The translations under genes were made by a program, and so were the position numbers. Source: Phocoena phocoena (Eukaryota; Chordata; Mammalia; Artiodactyla; Phocoenidae). From it: a stretch of DNA of 64,000 nucleotides. Positions 1-10,057 of this stretch are shown here, one piece after another; within the stretch, counting starts at the first letter, position 1, and each line of letters begins with the position of its first letter. Location of the stretch: the NCBI RefSeq assembly GCF_963924675.1, contig NC_089224.1:44869158-44933157 (forward strand), written 5' to 3'. Under the pieces are notes generated by a model, which ran no database searches, was not told the origin of the DNA, and saw nothing but the letters and a program-made list of their open reading frames with translations.

Positions 1-118
1 ATTGTAACCCACCATGTCATTTGTGTGCGCCTATACTCATAACTGAAACAAGTGTCATAAAATAACACTTATTGGTATTATGGGAGATATACTTTGATAT
101 TTTCTATTCTATGTTTTT

Positions 119-704
119 TCTTTTTAAAAACCTTTTATTGAAGTATAGTTGATTTACAATGTTGTGTTAATTTCTCCTATACAGCATTGTGACTCAATTA
201 TACATATATATATTTTTCATATTTTTTTCCGTTATGGTTTAATCACAGGATATTGAATATAGTTCCCTGTGCTATACAGTAGGACCTTGTTGTTTATCCA
301 TCCTTTATATAATAGTTTGCATCTGCTAATCCCAAACTCCCAATACTTCCCTCCCACATCCCCCCTCCCTCTTGGCAACCACAAGTTTGTTCTCTATGTC
401 TGTGAGTCTCTTTCTGTTCCATAGATATGTTCATTTGTGTCCTGTTTTAGATTCCACATATAAGTGATATAATATGGCATTTGTCTTTTTCTGACTTACT
501 TCACTTAGTATGATAATCTCTAGGTCCATTCATGTTGCTGCAGATGGCATTATTTCATTCTTTTTAATGGTTGAGTAATATTCCACTGTGTGTATATATA
601 CATATATACACACATATCACATCTTCTTTATCCATTCATCTGTCGATGGACATTTAGGTTGTTTCCATGTCTTGGCTATTGTAAATAGTGCTGCTATGAA
701 CATA
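119..704 (-). mobile_element. L1 LINE 3' end, 5'-truncated
   Basis: This is the 3' end of an artiodactyl-type L1 on the minus strand. On the + strand it opens with a T-rich tract, then the 3' UTR signature (TTGAAGTATAGTTGATTTAC), and continues to the segment that matches the ORF2 carboxy-terminal region of other L1 copies here. It stops abruptly near 704, where the LLGL2 retrocopy begins. It has diverged more than the L1 copies at 39.5-47 kb. The first 118 bases of the window hold nothing I recognise. Confidence 0.85.
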
Positions 705-3576
705 GTTTCCAGAGGAGGCCCTCCACCGGTGGGTGTTTGAGGTGGTGGAGGCTCTGCAGGAGCATCCTTGGCACCCCAGCCAGATCCTCATTCGCTACAG
801 CTGGGAGCTCATCGTCATCTGGGACCTGCAGGGCAGCCGCGTGCTCTGTCATTTCCTCAGCAGCCAGCAACAGGAGAATATCTGCTGGCAGTGGGATGGT
901 CATCTGATAGCTGCCATTCTGACAGCAGCTACTGCCAGTGGCCCATGTCCGGTGATACCCAGCAGCCAGAGCCCCTGCAAAGCTGTGTGCCTTTTGGTCC
1001 TTTTCCTTGCAAAGCTATTACCAACATCTTCTGGCTGACCACCAAGCAGGGGTTGCCCTTCACCATCTTCAAGTGTGGCATGCTATGGGCTGGCTATGGG
1101 GACTGCCACTGCATCTCGGTGGTCCACAACAGCCAGCAGACAGCCTCTGACTTCATCTCCCGAGTCGTCGACTTTACTCTTCTCATTGAGATGGACTGTG
1201 CGGCTGCCTTTGATGACCCCTACACTCAGGTGGTGTTGGCTGAGGAGGAGCTGGTGGTGATTCACCTGCAGACGGCCGGTTGGCTGCAGATTTAGCCTCC
1301 CTACCTGGCCTCCCTGAACTGCTCTGCCATCACCTGCTCCCACCAAGTCTCCAACATCCTCCTGAAGCTGTGAGAGCACATCATCACTGCTGGCAGCTGG
1401 CAGAACACACACTTCTCCACCGTGGAGTGGCCCATAACTCACGGGGCATGAGGACAGCATGGTGAGATTCTGGGATGCCTGTGGCATGTTCTTGCTTCTG
1501 CTCTACAAACTCAGCACTGTACAGGTGTTCCTCACCGACACAGACCCCAGTGAGAACCTCACTGCCCAGGGCGAGGATGAGTGGTCCCTGCTCTGTAAGG
1601 TGGGCTCCTTTGACCCCCACAGTGACGATCTTCAGCTGGGCATCCAGAAGATTTTCCTCTGCAAATACAGTGGCTACCTGGTTGTGGCCACCACGGCAGG
1701 GCAGGTGAGGGTGCTGGAGCTAAATGATGAGGAGGTGGAGCATTCCATGGAGCAGGTGGAGGCTGACCTGCTGCAGGACCAGGAAGGCTACCGCTGGAAG
1801 GGGCAGGAACGCCTGTGTGCCTGCCCGGGGCCTGTGCGCTTTGAGCCTGGCTTTCAGCCCTTCGTATTGGTGCAGTGCCAGCCCCTGGTTGTGGTCACCT
1901 TCTTGGCCCTGCACTCCCAGTGGCACTTGGTGGCCTTCGGCACCAGCCACGGCTTCAGCCTCTTTGACCACCGGCAGTAGCAGCAGGTCTTTGTCAAGTG
2001 CACACACCTCAGTGATCAGCTAGCCTTGGAGGGCCCACTGTCCCATGTGAAGTCCCTAAAGACCTCTCTGTGCCAGTCCTTCCGCTGGACACTTTGCAGC
2101 CGGGTGTCCAAAAGGTAGCAGTGGCCTGCTGGCCCTCCAGGAGATGTGCAGGAGGGGAGCACCAGGCAGAGCAGACCCACATGCAGAACATGGAGCTGGC
2201 GCCTGTGCAGTGCAAGATGGAGGCCCACTCGGCAGCAGACACCTTCATGGGCTTAGTCCGGACCCTCTACTTCACTGACATCTACCTGAGGGACAACTCT
2301 CGCCTCTGCCTCTTGCTGTGGGCTGGCACCAATGGTAGTACCGTCTTTGCCTTTGCCTTGTGCATGACACCCGAGGAGCACAGAATGGATGAGCCGGTGT
2401 GAGCGGAGCAGGCCAAGGAGATCCAGCTGATGCCTGGTGGGCATCCTGGTACTGGACGGACAGAGTGTGCCCCTTCTCAAGTCCCTGGAAGTGGCCCATG
2501 ACCTGTCAAAGAGCCTGGACATTCAGGGAAGCCACCAGCTGTTCGTTGGGTCAGAAGAACAGTTCAAGGTGTTTCACGCTGCCCAAGGTCAGTGCCAGGC
2601 TGAAGCGGAAGCTAACCACCCTAGAGGGCTTGCGGGTGCAGTGAGTCACTGTGGCCTGCTTCCGCAGCTGTTGAGCTGAGGACTATAGGGAACATCACCT
2701 GGCTGTCATCACCAACGTGGGTGATGTCCAGGTGGTCTCACTGCCCCTGCTCAAGCCCCAGGTTCATTATAGCTACTTCTGCTAAGTGGATGTCAGCAGC
2801 ATTGCTTTCTGCATCTTCACCAAAAATGGCCAAGGTTTCTACCTGATCTCACCCTCCAAATTTGAGCACTCCTCTCTCTCCACCAAGTGGCTGGTTGAGC
2901 CCCAGTGTCTGGTGGATTCAGCAGAAGCAAAGAACTACAGCTGCCCCCGCAATGGATTGGGCCCTGAGAAGGCCTTGGGTGGAGCCAGGAACTCAGCCAA
3001 GGTGATGGAGAGGAGAGGAGGTTAGCCTGAGATGGAGCATGCTCTGCTCAGTGATGAGAGGGTCCTGAAGGAGATCCAGAGCACGCTGGAGCGAGACCAA
3101 GGGCACTGTGGCAATTGGCCATTCTTAGCAAGTGGGTTACAGCCTCAGCAATGGGGAGGATGCTCCTGAGTTGCTGTCACTCTATCTCCTTCTGCAGTGG
3201 AGTGAGTGGTAGGGGCATCCAGGCTGCATGATAAGCACACACTACTGAGGCCTCTTCCTTGGGGTACCACCCCACCTAGAGAGGCCCATGCACTGGGCCA
3301 TGCAGGGGGTAGGGGGACCCCCATTTTCCATCCTGCTGCTGCTTCTGGCCTCGGGAGAAGAGACACCCCAGGTCCTTGGGACTATCCCTTCCTGGGCCTT
3401 GACTATCTTGGTCCTTTTGTCAATGTTGCACAGTTTTTAAACCCCCACTCACCCCTTTTTGTTAGTCTTTTAATTATTTTGTCTGCCTTTTCCTCTCTTG
3501 ATGTCTTCCTTTGTGTTTTGTTGTTTTTTCGTATAGCTGTGCCTTGATTCTTCTCTTTCTTATGGGTAGTTTCTGT
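705..3576 (+). pseudogene. LLGL2: LLGL2 processed pseudogene, 5'-truncated
   Basis: This is a decayed retrocopy of LLGL2 mRNA (Lgl2, a WD40-type cell-polarity scaffold that acts at the basolateral cortex with aPKC and PAR6). Translating across frames gives colinear family segments: [12 protein letters not shown] near 733, [13 protein letters not shown] near 860, GPFPCKAIT near 998, [11 protein letters not shown] near 1232, [16 protein letters not shown] near 1498, [11 protein letters not shown] near 1786, [14 protein letters not shown] near 1843, NMELAPVQ near 2187, [10 protein letters not shown] near 2830 and LSDERVLKEIQSTLE near 3050. Similarity begins around residue 190 of the normal protein of about 1,020 residues, so the amino-terminal fifth is missing. 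No introns interrupt the match, which implies retrotransposition. It is broken by a frameshift near 905-915, stops near 1293 and 1978, another shift near 1440 with about 16 codons missing, and further stops and shifts after 2100. The match reaches the normal carboxy terminus near 3160. Sequence to about 3576 is probably 3' UTR. No clear poly(A) tail or flanking duplication remains. Identification is from memory of the family. Confidence 0.85.
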
Positions 3577-3893
3577 AGGTCCTTCCTTCCTTCCTTCCTT
3601 CATTGGGTCTTCTTTGCTGTGTGTGGGCTTTCTCTAGTTGTGGTGAGCAGTGGCTGCTCTTCATTGTGGTGCATGGGCTTCTCATTGAGGTGGCTTCTCC
3701 TGTTGCAGAACATGGGGTCTAGGCGTGTGGGCTTCAGTAGTTGTAGCTCGCAGGCTCTAGAGGACAGGCTCAGTACTTGAGGCGCAGGGGCTTAGTTGCT
3801 CTGTGGCATGTGGGATTTTCTCAGACCAGGGCTGGAACCCGTGTCCCCTGTATTGGCATGAGGATTTTTAACCACTGTGCCACCAGGGAAGTC
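3577..3893 (-). mobile_element. CHR-type tRNA-derived SINE, long form
   Basis: This is a minus-strand tRNA-derived SINE of about 315 bp. The head lies at the right (CCACCAGGGAAGTC on the + strand) and the B-box-like part reads GGAACCCGTG. The left end carries a CCTT repeat in place of a clean A-tail complement. The body has the repeated 'GGGCTTC...AGTAGTTG' structure of the long CHR type. It abuts the end of the LLGL2 retrocopy. Confidence 0.85.
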
Positions 3894-4815
3894 TGTATTT
3901 TTCTTTTTTATTGTGGTAAAATATACATAATGTGATATCTACCATCTTAACCATTTTTAAGTACAGTTCAGTGGTGTTAAATACACTCACAAAACTTTTT
4001 CATCTTGTAAAACTGAAACTCTATACCCATTAAACAATGACTCCCCATTCTCCTCTCCCCTCAACCCCTGGCAACCACCTTTCTACTTTCTGTCTGTATA
4101 ATATTGACTGCTCTAAGTACCTCATATAAATGGAATCATACAGTATTTATCTTTTTGTGACTGGCTTATTTCACTTAGCATAATGTCCTCAAGGTTCACC
4201 CATATTATAGTATATTGCAGAATTTCCTTCAAGACTGAATAATGTTCCATTGTATGTATATATGACATTTTGCTTATTCATCTACCCATGGACACATGGG
4301 TTGCTTTCACATTTTAGCTATTGTGAATAATGGTGCTAGTGTACAGATACCTCTTTGAGACCCTACTTTCCATTCTTTTGGGTATATACTCAGAAGTGAA
4401 ATTGTTGGATCATATGGTATTTCTATTTTTAATTTTTTTAGGAACTGCCATGCAATTTTCCACAGCCACTGTGCCAATTTACATTCTTTTTTTTTTTTTT
4501 TTTTTTTTTTTGTGGTATGCGGGCCTCTCACCGTTGTGGCCTCTCCCATTGCGGAGCACAGGCTCCGGACGCGCAGCCTCAGCAGCCATGGTTCACGGGC
4601 CCAGCCGCTCCGTGGCATGTGGGATCCTCCTGGACCGGGACACGAACCCATGTCCCCTGCATCGGCAGGTGGACTCTCAACTACTGCGCCACCAGGGAAG
4701 TCCCCCAATTTACATTCTTATCGGTAGTGCATAAGGGTTCCAATTTTTCCACATCCTCACTGGCACTTGTTTTCTGTTTTTTGACAGTAGCAATCCTAAT
4801 GGGTATAAGGCTGTA
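3894..4815 (-). mobile_element. Ancient L1 3' end, split by a SINE
   Basis: This is a minus-strand old mammalian L1 (L1M type). On the + strand it opens with the tail (TTTTATTGTGGTAAAATATAC) and the GGCAACCACC motif typical of L1M 3' ends, then reaches the ORF2 carboxy-terminal region. A SINE at 4489-4704 interrupts it, and the L1 resumes after a 15 bp duplication. It is clearly older than the SINE. Confidence 0.8.
4489..4704 (-). mobile_element. CHR-type SINE, short form, with 15 bp duplication
   Basis: This is a short CHR SINE on the minus strand. Poly(T) lies on the left, followed by the body from GTGGTATGCGGGCC and the tRNA-like head ending GCGCCACCAGGGAAG. It is bracketed by perfect copies of CCAATTTACATTCTT at 4474-4488 and 4705-4719, so insertion into the L1 host is directly visible. 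Confidence 0.95.
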
Positions 4816-5320
4816 GGTATTTTTTTACATGGTTACGTTGAGGCTTACATACAATATCTTAGAACTGTAACAGTCTATTTTCAGACTGATGACAACTTAA
4901 GTTCAATCAACTACAAAACCTCTACATTTTAAGTCCCCCACACACTTTATATTATTGTTGTCACATTTTACATATGTTCATATTTGTATCTTTTTTTTTT
5001 TTTTTGCGGTACGCGGGCCTCTCACTGCTGTGGCCTCTCCCGTTGCGGAGCACAGGCTCCGGACGCGCAGGCTCAGCAGCCATGGCTCATGGGCTTAGCT
5101 GCTCCGCGGCATGTGGGATCTTCCGGGACTGGGGCATGAACTCGTGTCCCCTGCATCGGCAGGCAGATTCTCAACCACTGCGCCACCAGGGAAGCCCCCC
5201 ATATTTGTATCTTTTAACATATTTTAAAATTATAGTTTTTTTTCTTTAACTTTTATACTAGAATTAAAAGTGACTTACTCATCATGATGAAAATATTACA
5301 GTATTCAGTATTTGTCTACG
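4816..5320 (-). mobile_element. Ancient L1 fragment, interrupted by a SINE
   Basis: T-rich sequence with features of an old L1 non-coding region on the minus strand, such as GAGGCTTACATACAATATCTT near 4850 and a matching continuation after the SINE (5216-5320). Homology is from memory and the family is uncertain. It also supplied the target for the L1 at 5332-6901. Confidence 0.5.
4991..5199 (-). mobile_element. CHR-type SINE, short form
   Basis: Minus-strand SINE with poly(T), then TTGCGGTACGCGGGCC, and a head ending GCCACCAGGGAAGCC. A duplication of about 16 bp (CATATTTGTATCTTTT) flanks it at about 4979-4994 and 5200-5215. It keeps most CpG sites, which fits a fairly young copy. Confidence 0.95.
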
Positions 5321-5331
5321 TGTTTACCTTT

Positions 5332-6901
5332 TTTTTTTTAACATCTTTATTGGGGTATAATTGCTTTACAATGGTGTGTTAGTTTCTGCTTTATAACAAA
5401 GTGAATCAGTTATACATATACATATGTTCCCATATGTCTTCCCTCTTGCGTCTCCCTCCCTCCCACCCTCCCTATCCCAATCCTCCAGGCTGTCACAAAG
5501 CACCGAGCTAATATCCCTGTGCCATGCTGCTGCTTCCCACTAGCTATCTACCTTACTACGTTTGTTAGTGTGTATATGTCCATGACTCTCTCTCGCCCTG
5601 TCACAGCTCACCCTTCCCCCTCCCCATATCCTCAAGTCCGTTCTCCAGTAAGTCTGCATCTTTATTCCTGTCTTACCCCTAGGTTCTTCATGACATTTTT
5701 TTTCTTAAATTCCATATATATGTGTTAGCATACAGTATTTGTCTTTTTCTTTCTGACTTACTTCACTCTGTATGACAGACTCTAGGTCTATCCACCTCAT
5801 TACAAATAGCTCAATTTCGTTTCTTTTTATGGCTGAGTAATATTCCATTGTGTATATGTGCCACATCTTCTTTATCCATTCATCCGATGATGGGCGCTTA
5901 GGTTGTTTCCATGTCCTGGCTATTGTAAATAGAGCTGCAATGAACATTTTGGTACATGACTCTTTTTGAATTTTGGTTTTCTCAGGGTATATATGCCCAG
6001 TAGTGGGATTGCTGGGTCATATGGTAGTTCCATTTGTAGTTTTTTAAGGAACCTCCATACTGTTCTCCATAGTGGCTGAACCAATTCACATTCCCACCAG
6101 CAGTGCAAGAGTGTTCCCTTTTCTCCACACACTCTCCAGTATTTATTGTTTCTAGATTTTTTGATGATGGCCATTCTGACTGGTGTGAGATGATATCTCA
6201 TTCTAGTTTTGATTTGCATTTCTCTAATTATTAATGATGTTGAGCATTCTTTCATGTGTTTGTTGGCAGTCTGTATATCTTCTTTGGAGAAATGTCTATT
6301 TAGGTCTTCTGTCCATTTTTGGATTGGGTTGTTTGTTTTTTTGTTATTGAGCTGCATGAGCTGCTTGTAAATTTTGGAGATTAATCATTTGTCAGTTGCT
6401 TCATTTGCAAATATTTTCTCCCATTCTGAGGGTTGTCTTTTGGTCTTGTTTATGGTTTCCTTTGCTGTGCAAAAGCTTTGACGTTTCATTAGGTCCCATT
6501 TGTTTATTTTTGTTTTTATTTCCATTACTCTAGGAGGTGGGTCAGAAAGGATCTTGCTGTGATTTATGTCATAGAGTGTTCTGCCTATGTTTTCCTCTAA
6601 GAGTTTGATAGTTTCTGGCCTTACATTTAGGTCTTTAATCCATTTTGAGCTTATTTTTGTGTATGGTGTTAGGGAGTGTTCTAATCTCATACTTTTACAT
6701 GTACCTGTCCAGTTTTCCCAGCACCACTTATTGAAGAGGCTGTCCTTTCTCCACTGTACATTCCTGCCACCTTTATCAAAGATAAGGTGTCCATAGGTGC
6801 GTGGGTTTATCTCTGGGCTTTCTATCCTATTCCATTGATCTATCTTTGTGTTTTTGTGCCAGTACCGTACTGTCTTGATTACTGTAGCTTTGTAGTATAC
6901 A
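5332..6901 (-). mobile_element. 5'-truncated L1 insertion (1.57 kb)
   Basis: A minus-strand L1 tail with the 3' UTR start AACATCTTTATTGGGGTATA after poly(T). It covers the 3' UTR and the last part of ORF2, broken by stops and shifts: reading on the minus strand, [19 protein letters not shown] near 6590-6660, the zinc-knuckle-like segment with HCWWEC near 6090-6110, and [14 protein letters not shown] near 5890-5930. The copy TGTTTACCTTT occurs at 5321-5331 and 6902-6912, so both ends are defined and the element was truncated during insertion. Confidence 0.92.
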
Positions 6902-6912
6902 TGTTTACCTTT

Positions 6913-8320
6913 AAACAACAAATATCATATTACTAGCCAAAGACACCATCTCGACTCTCCTCCAGGTGGCTAGATTCTGTTGGACCTGCCAGAGCTCCAA
7001 CATGAGCAAGAGAGAAGCCAGTCCTTTGAGGAGCCCCATCAGAAAAGCTGGGGAGGGTGAAATAGGTAAAGGGGATTAACTGAATGGTGATGGAGGGAAA
7101 CTAAATTTTTGGTAGTAAGCATGCTGTAGTGTATACAGAATTAGAAATATAATGTTTTACACATGAAACTTATATAATGTTATAAATCAACGTTACCTCA
7201 ATGAAATAAATTTTAAAATATATCAGTCCATCAATTATAGAAAACATAATAGAGCAATGCAAGTTGTTAATAATAGGGGGAACTGTGTGTGTGTGGCAGG
7301 AAATAGGAGGAAGTATATGAGAACTTGGTAATTTTAACTTTTTTTTCATGAACTTAAAACAGTTCTAAAAAATAGTCTATAATTTAAAAAATATTTTAAA
7401 TTACGATCATCTACTACTTTTGTAATCAGCAAAGAATCAGCAAGAAAAGAATACATATTGTTTTTTTGAAGGAGTCAGTATTATGTGTGTTTGGAATTTA
7501 GGAATGTGTAAATAGGGAGCTCTGGGACACCACCTTTAGTCATGTACATAGGGAACTAAGAAACGCCAGTTTCTGAAGAGAGAGACTACATCATTTATGT
7601 TTAGTAATCAAAGGTGAATGGCCATGTGGCTCAGAGAAAGAGAGAGAGCTTGAGAGAATGGCTGCTTTTGTTCTGATGGCTTTCTTTTTCCTAGTCTTTG
7701 TATCCTTTTAATTAACTTCACTTTCTGCCTAATCTCTAAAACATCACCCTGCCCTTGAAAATGTCTTTTTTTGAGAATCTTCCCAAAGGGACAAGAAAGC
7801 CAGCTTAGTCATTCCCAGCATCTGTAAAATGGAGGCATGAGCTTTATATACTCAGTCATTGTAATAAAACTCCACCATCACTTAAATAGCTGTGGGATCT
7901 GCTCCCGCTGAAGTTGATCTATAGTAAAAATGAGGAAGAGTGCCCTGTCTTTAAGGCAACTACAATCTGGTAGGGGAGACAAGGCATGAATTCTTGAGAA
8001 GTCTATGCAGGCAACAAGTCACCATCTATAACCAACTGACAGCTGTGTACTACATGCTGAGTAACTGACATAGATGACAGTGCTACATACTTCGAGGAAG
8101 GAAATAGCACTGTTTTGAGTCATGGTGACAGTACTGAATATGAGGGAGAGCTGTAATCACTAAAACTAAATTTATGAGTAAATGACTCTACGCAGCAAAC
8201 TACACAGAAACATCCACTGCATTTGTCGATTATTGTTTTAAGTAATTCTTAGTGAGAAACTGAAACCGACATCAATCTGTCTACAAGTAACTTAGGTATT
8301 TTAACATATTCACTAAGTTC
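6913..8320. other. Mostly unassigned DNA with LINE-like 3' ends
   Basis: No gene is visible. About 7080-7215 resembles the 3' end of an interspersed repeat (ends CCTCAATGAAATAAATTTT) that I cannot name. About 7225-7395 resembles an L1M 3' end on the + strand (TTAATAATAGGGGGAACTG, later AAACAGTTCTAAAA). The rest, 7400-8320, shows no reading frame or repeat I recognise. Confidence 0.45.
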
Positions 8321-8324
8321 TTGT

Positions 8325-8759
8325 TCTTTTTTTTTTAAATTGTGAAGCCTAACATACATACAGCAAAATGCATAAAATATAAACATTCAGTTTCACAAAT
8401 AATTACAGAGTAAACACCTGTATTCCAACCAACTAGGTCAAGAAATAGGCTATTTTAAGTTCCACAAGTCTCCGGAATGTCTTTTCTTGATCACAAGCTC
8501 TCCCTTTTCCCTAAATGAAACCTCTGTATTGACCTTTGTAATAGTTACTACCTTGTTTTTCTTTATAGTTTTCCACCTATATATTCATCCCTAAAAATGT
8601 TGTTTTATTTCTCCTATTTTTATCTTTATATATATATATAGATTCATGCTATATGTATTTTTTGTTCTCTTTTGCCCAACATTATGGTTTTTTTGAGATG
8701 CATCATGCTGTTTTCACTCTTCAATAGTGTTCCATTGTATGGATATACTAAAATGTATA
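8325..8759 (-). mobile_element. Ancient L1 3' end, left half
   Basis: An old minus-strand L1 tail (for example GCCTAACATACATACAGCAAAATGC and GTTCCATTGTATGGATATA).  It breaks off at the start of the + strand L1 at 8760. Its probable continuation (TTGATGTGCATTTGAG..., ACATTCTTGTAAACATATCC) lies at about 14330-14440, so the + strand L1 inserted into it. Any target duplication is too degraded to fix exactly. Confidence 0.65.
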
Positions 8760-9140
8760 CTTGCAGAGTCAAGATAGAGTAATAGGAGGATGTGGAATTC
8801 GCGTCTCTGCACAACTAGGGCACCTGCCAGGCACCAGTGGGGGACCACGGACACCTAAGGGGATGGGAGGAACCCCCAGTTACCGGCTTGCAGGATCTTG
8901 GTTTGCAGGCTGGAGGTTGGGCCCAAGCTCCTGTGGTGGGAGCTCCGAGTCCAAACTACTGGGCTAACAGAGAACCTCAGACACCAGAGAATATTAATAA
9001 GAGTGAGGCATCCCAGAGCTTCTCATCTCAGTATCAAGACCCGACTCTATCCACCTGCCTGCAAACTCCAGTGCTGGACGTCTCAGGCCAAACAACCAGT
9101 AAGACAGGAATACAGCACCACCAGTCAAAAAAAAAAAGAA

Positions 9141-10003
9141 ATGACAAAAAAATATGTTACAGGTAAAAACCTACAAGATCAAATAAATGAAGACAAAATA
9201 GGCAACCTACCTGAAAAAAAATTCAGAGTAATGATAGTAAAGATGATACAAAATCTCGGAAACAGAATGGAGAAAATACAAGAAACATTTAACAAGGATC
9301 TAGAAGAACTACAGAGCAAATAAACAGTGATGACCAACACAGTTACCGAAGTTAAAAATACTCCAGAAAGAATCAATAGCAGAATAACTGAGGCAGAAGA
9401 ACAGGTAAGTGACCTGGAAGGTAAAATAGTGGAAATAACTACCACAGAGCAGAATAAAGAAAAAAGAATGAAAAGAATTGAGGACAGTCTCAGACACATC
9501 TGGGACAACGTTTAATGCACCAATGTTCAAATTATAGGGGTTCCAGAAGGAGAGAAAAAGAAAGGGTCTGGGAAAATATTTGAAGAGATTATAGTCGAAA
9601 ACTTCCCTAATATAGGAAAGGAAATAGTCAAGTCCAGGAAGCACAGAGAGTACCATACAGGGTAAACCCAAAGAGAAACACATCAAGACACATATTAATC
9701 AAATTAATAAAAATTAAATACAAAGAAAAATATTAAAAGCAGCATGGGAAAAGCAACAAATAACATGCAAGGGAATCCCCATAAGGTTAACAGGTGATCT
9801 TTCAGCAGAAACTCTGCAAGCCAGAAGGGAGTGACAGGACATATATAAAGTGATGAAAGGGAAAAACTTACAACCAAGATTACCAAGCAAGGATCTCATT
9901 CAGATTCGATGGAGAAAATAAAACCTTTACAGACAAGCAAAAGTTAAGAGAATTCAGCACCACCAAACCAGCTTTTCAACAAATGCTAAAGGAACTTCTC
10001 TAG
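9141..10003 (+). pseudogene. L1 ORF1 remnant
   Basis: This corresponds to L1 ORF1, the RNA-binding chaperone of the retrotransposon particle. Visible parts include a coiled-coil-like segment (RMEKIQETFNKDLEELQ near 9265-9315, RITEAEEQVSDLEGKIVEI near 9380-9440), the start of the RRM region (IIGVPEGE near 9530) and the carboxy-terminal part with LSAETLQARRE near 9800-9830. The start is set by analogy with other L1 copies. Stops occur near 9321 (TAAACAG) and 9513, with frame changes after 9660. Its span (863 bases) is close to the other ORF1 copies in the window. Confidence 0.8.
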
Positions 10004-10057
10004 GCACGAAACACAAGAGAAGGAAGAGACCTACAGAAACCCAAAACAATTAAGAAA

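Noticed and set aside
694..2522. Several open frames on both strands over the LLGL2 region (for example minus strand 1083-1487 and 1720-2007)
   Set aside because: They are shadows of the GC-rich retrocopy. Only the + strand frames that follow LLGL2 in order have homology support.
4307..5249. Open frames over the SINEs (repeated cysteine- and glycine-rich peptides such as those with RSTGSGRAGSAA)
   Set aside because: The same peptide recurs at every CHR SINE copy. They are translations of SINE sequence, not genes.
9179..9508. Long hydrophobic frames antisense to L1 ORF1
   Set aside because: They are produced by the A-rich L1 sense strand read in reverse (T-rich codons for Phe and Leu) and occur over every L1 in the window.
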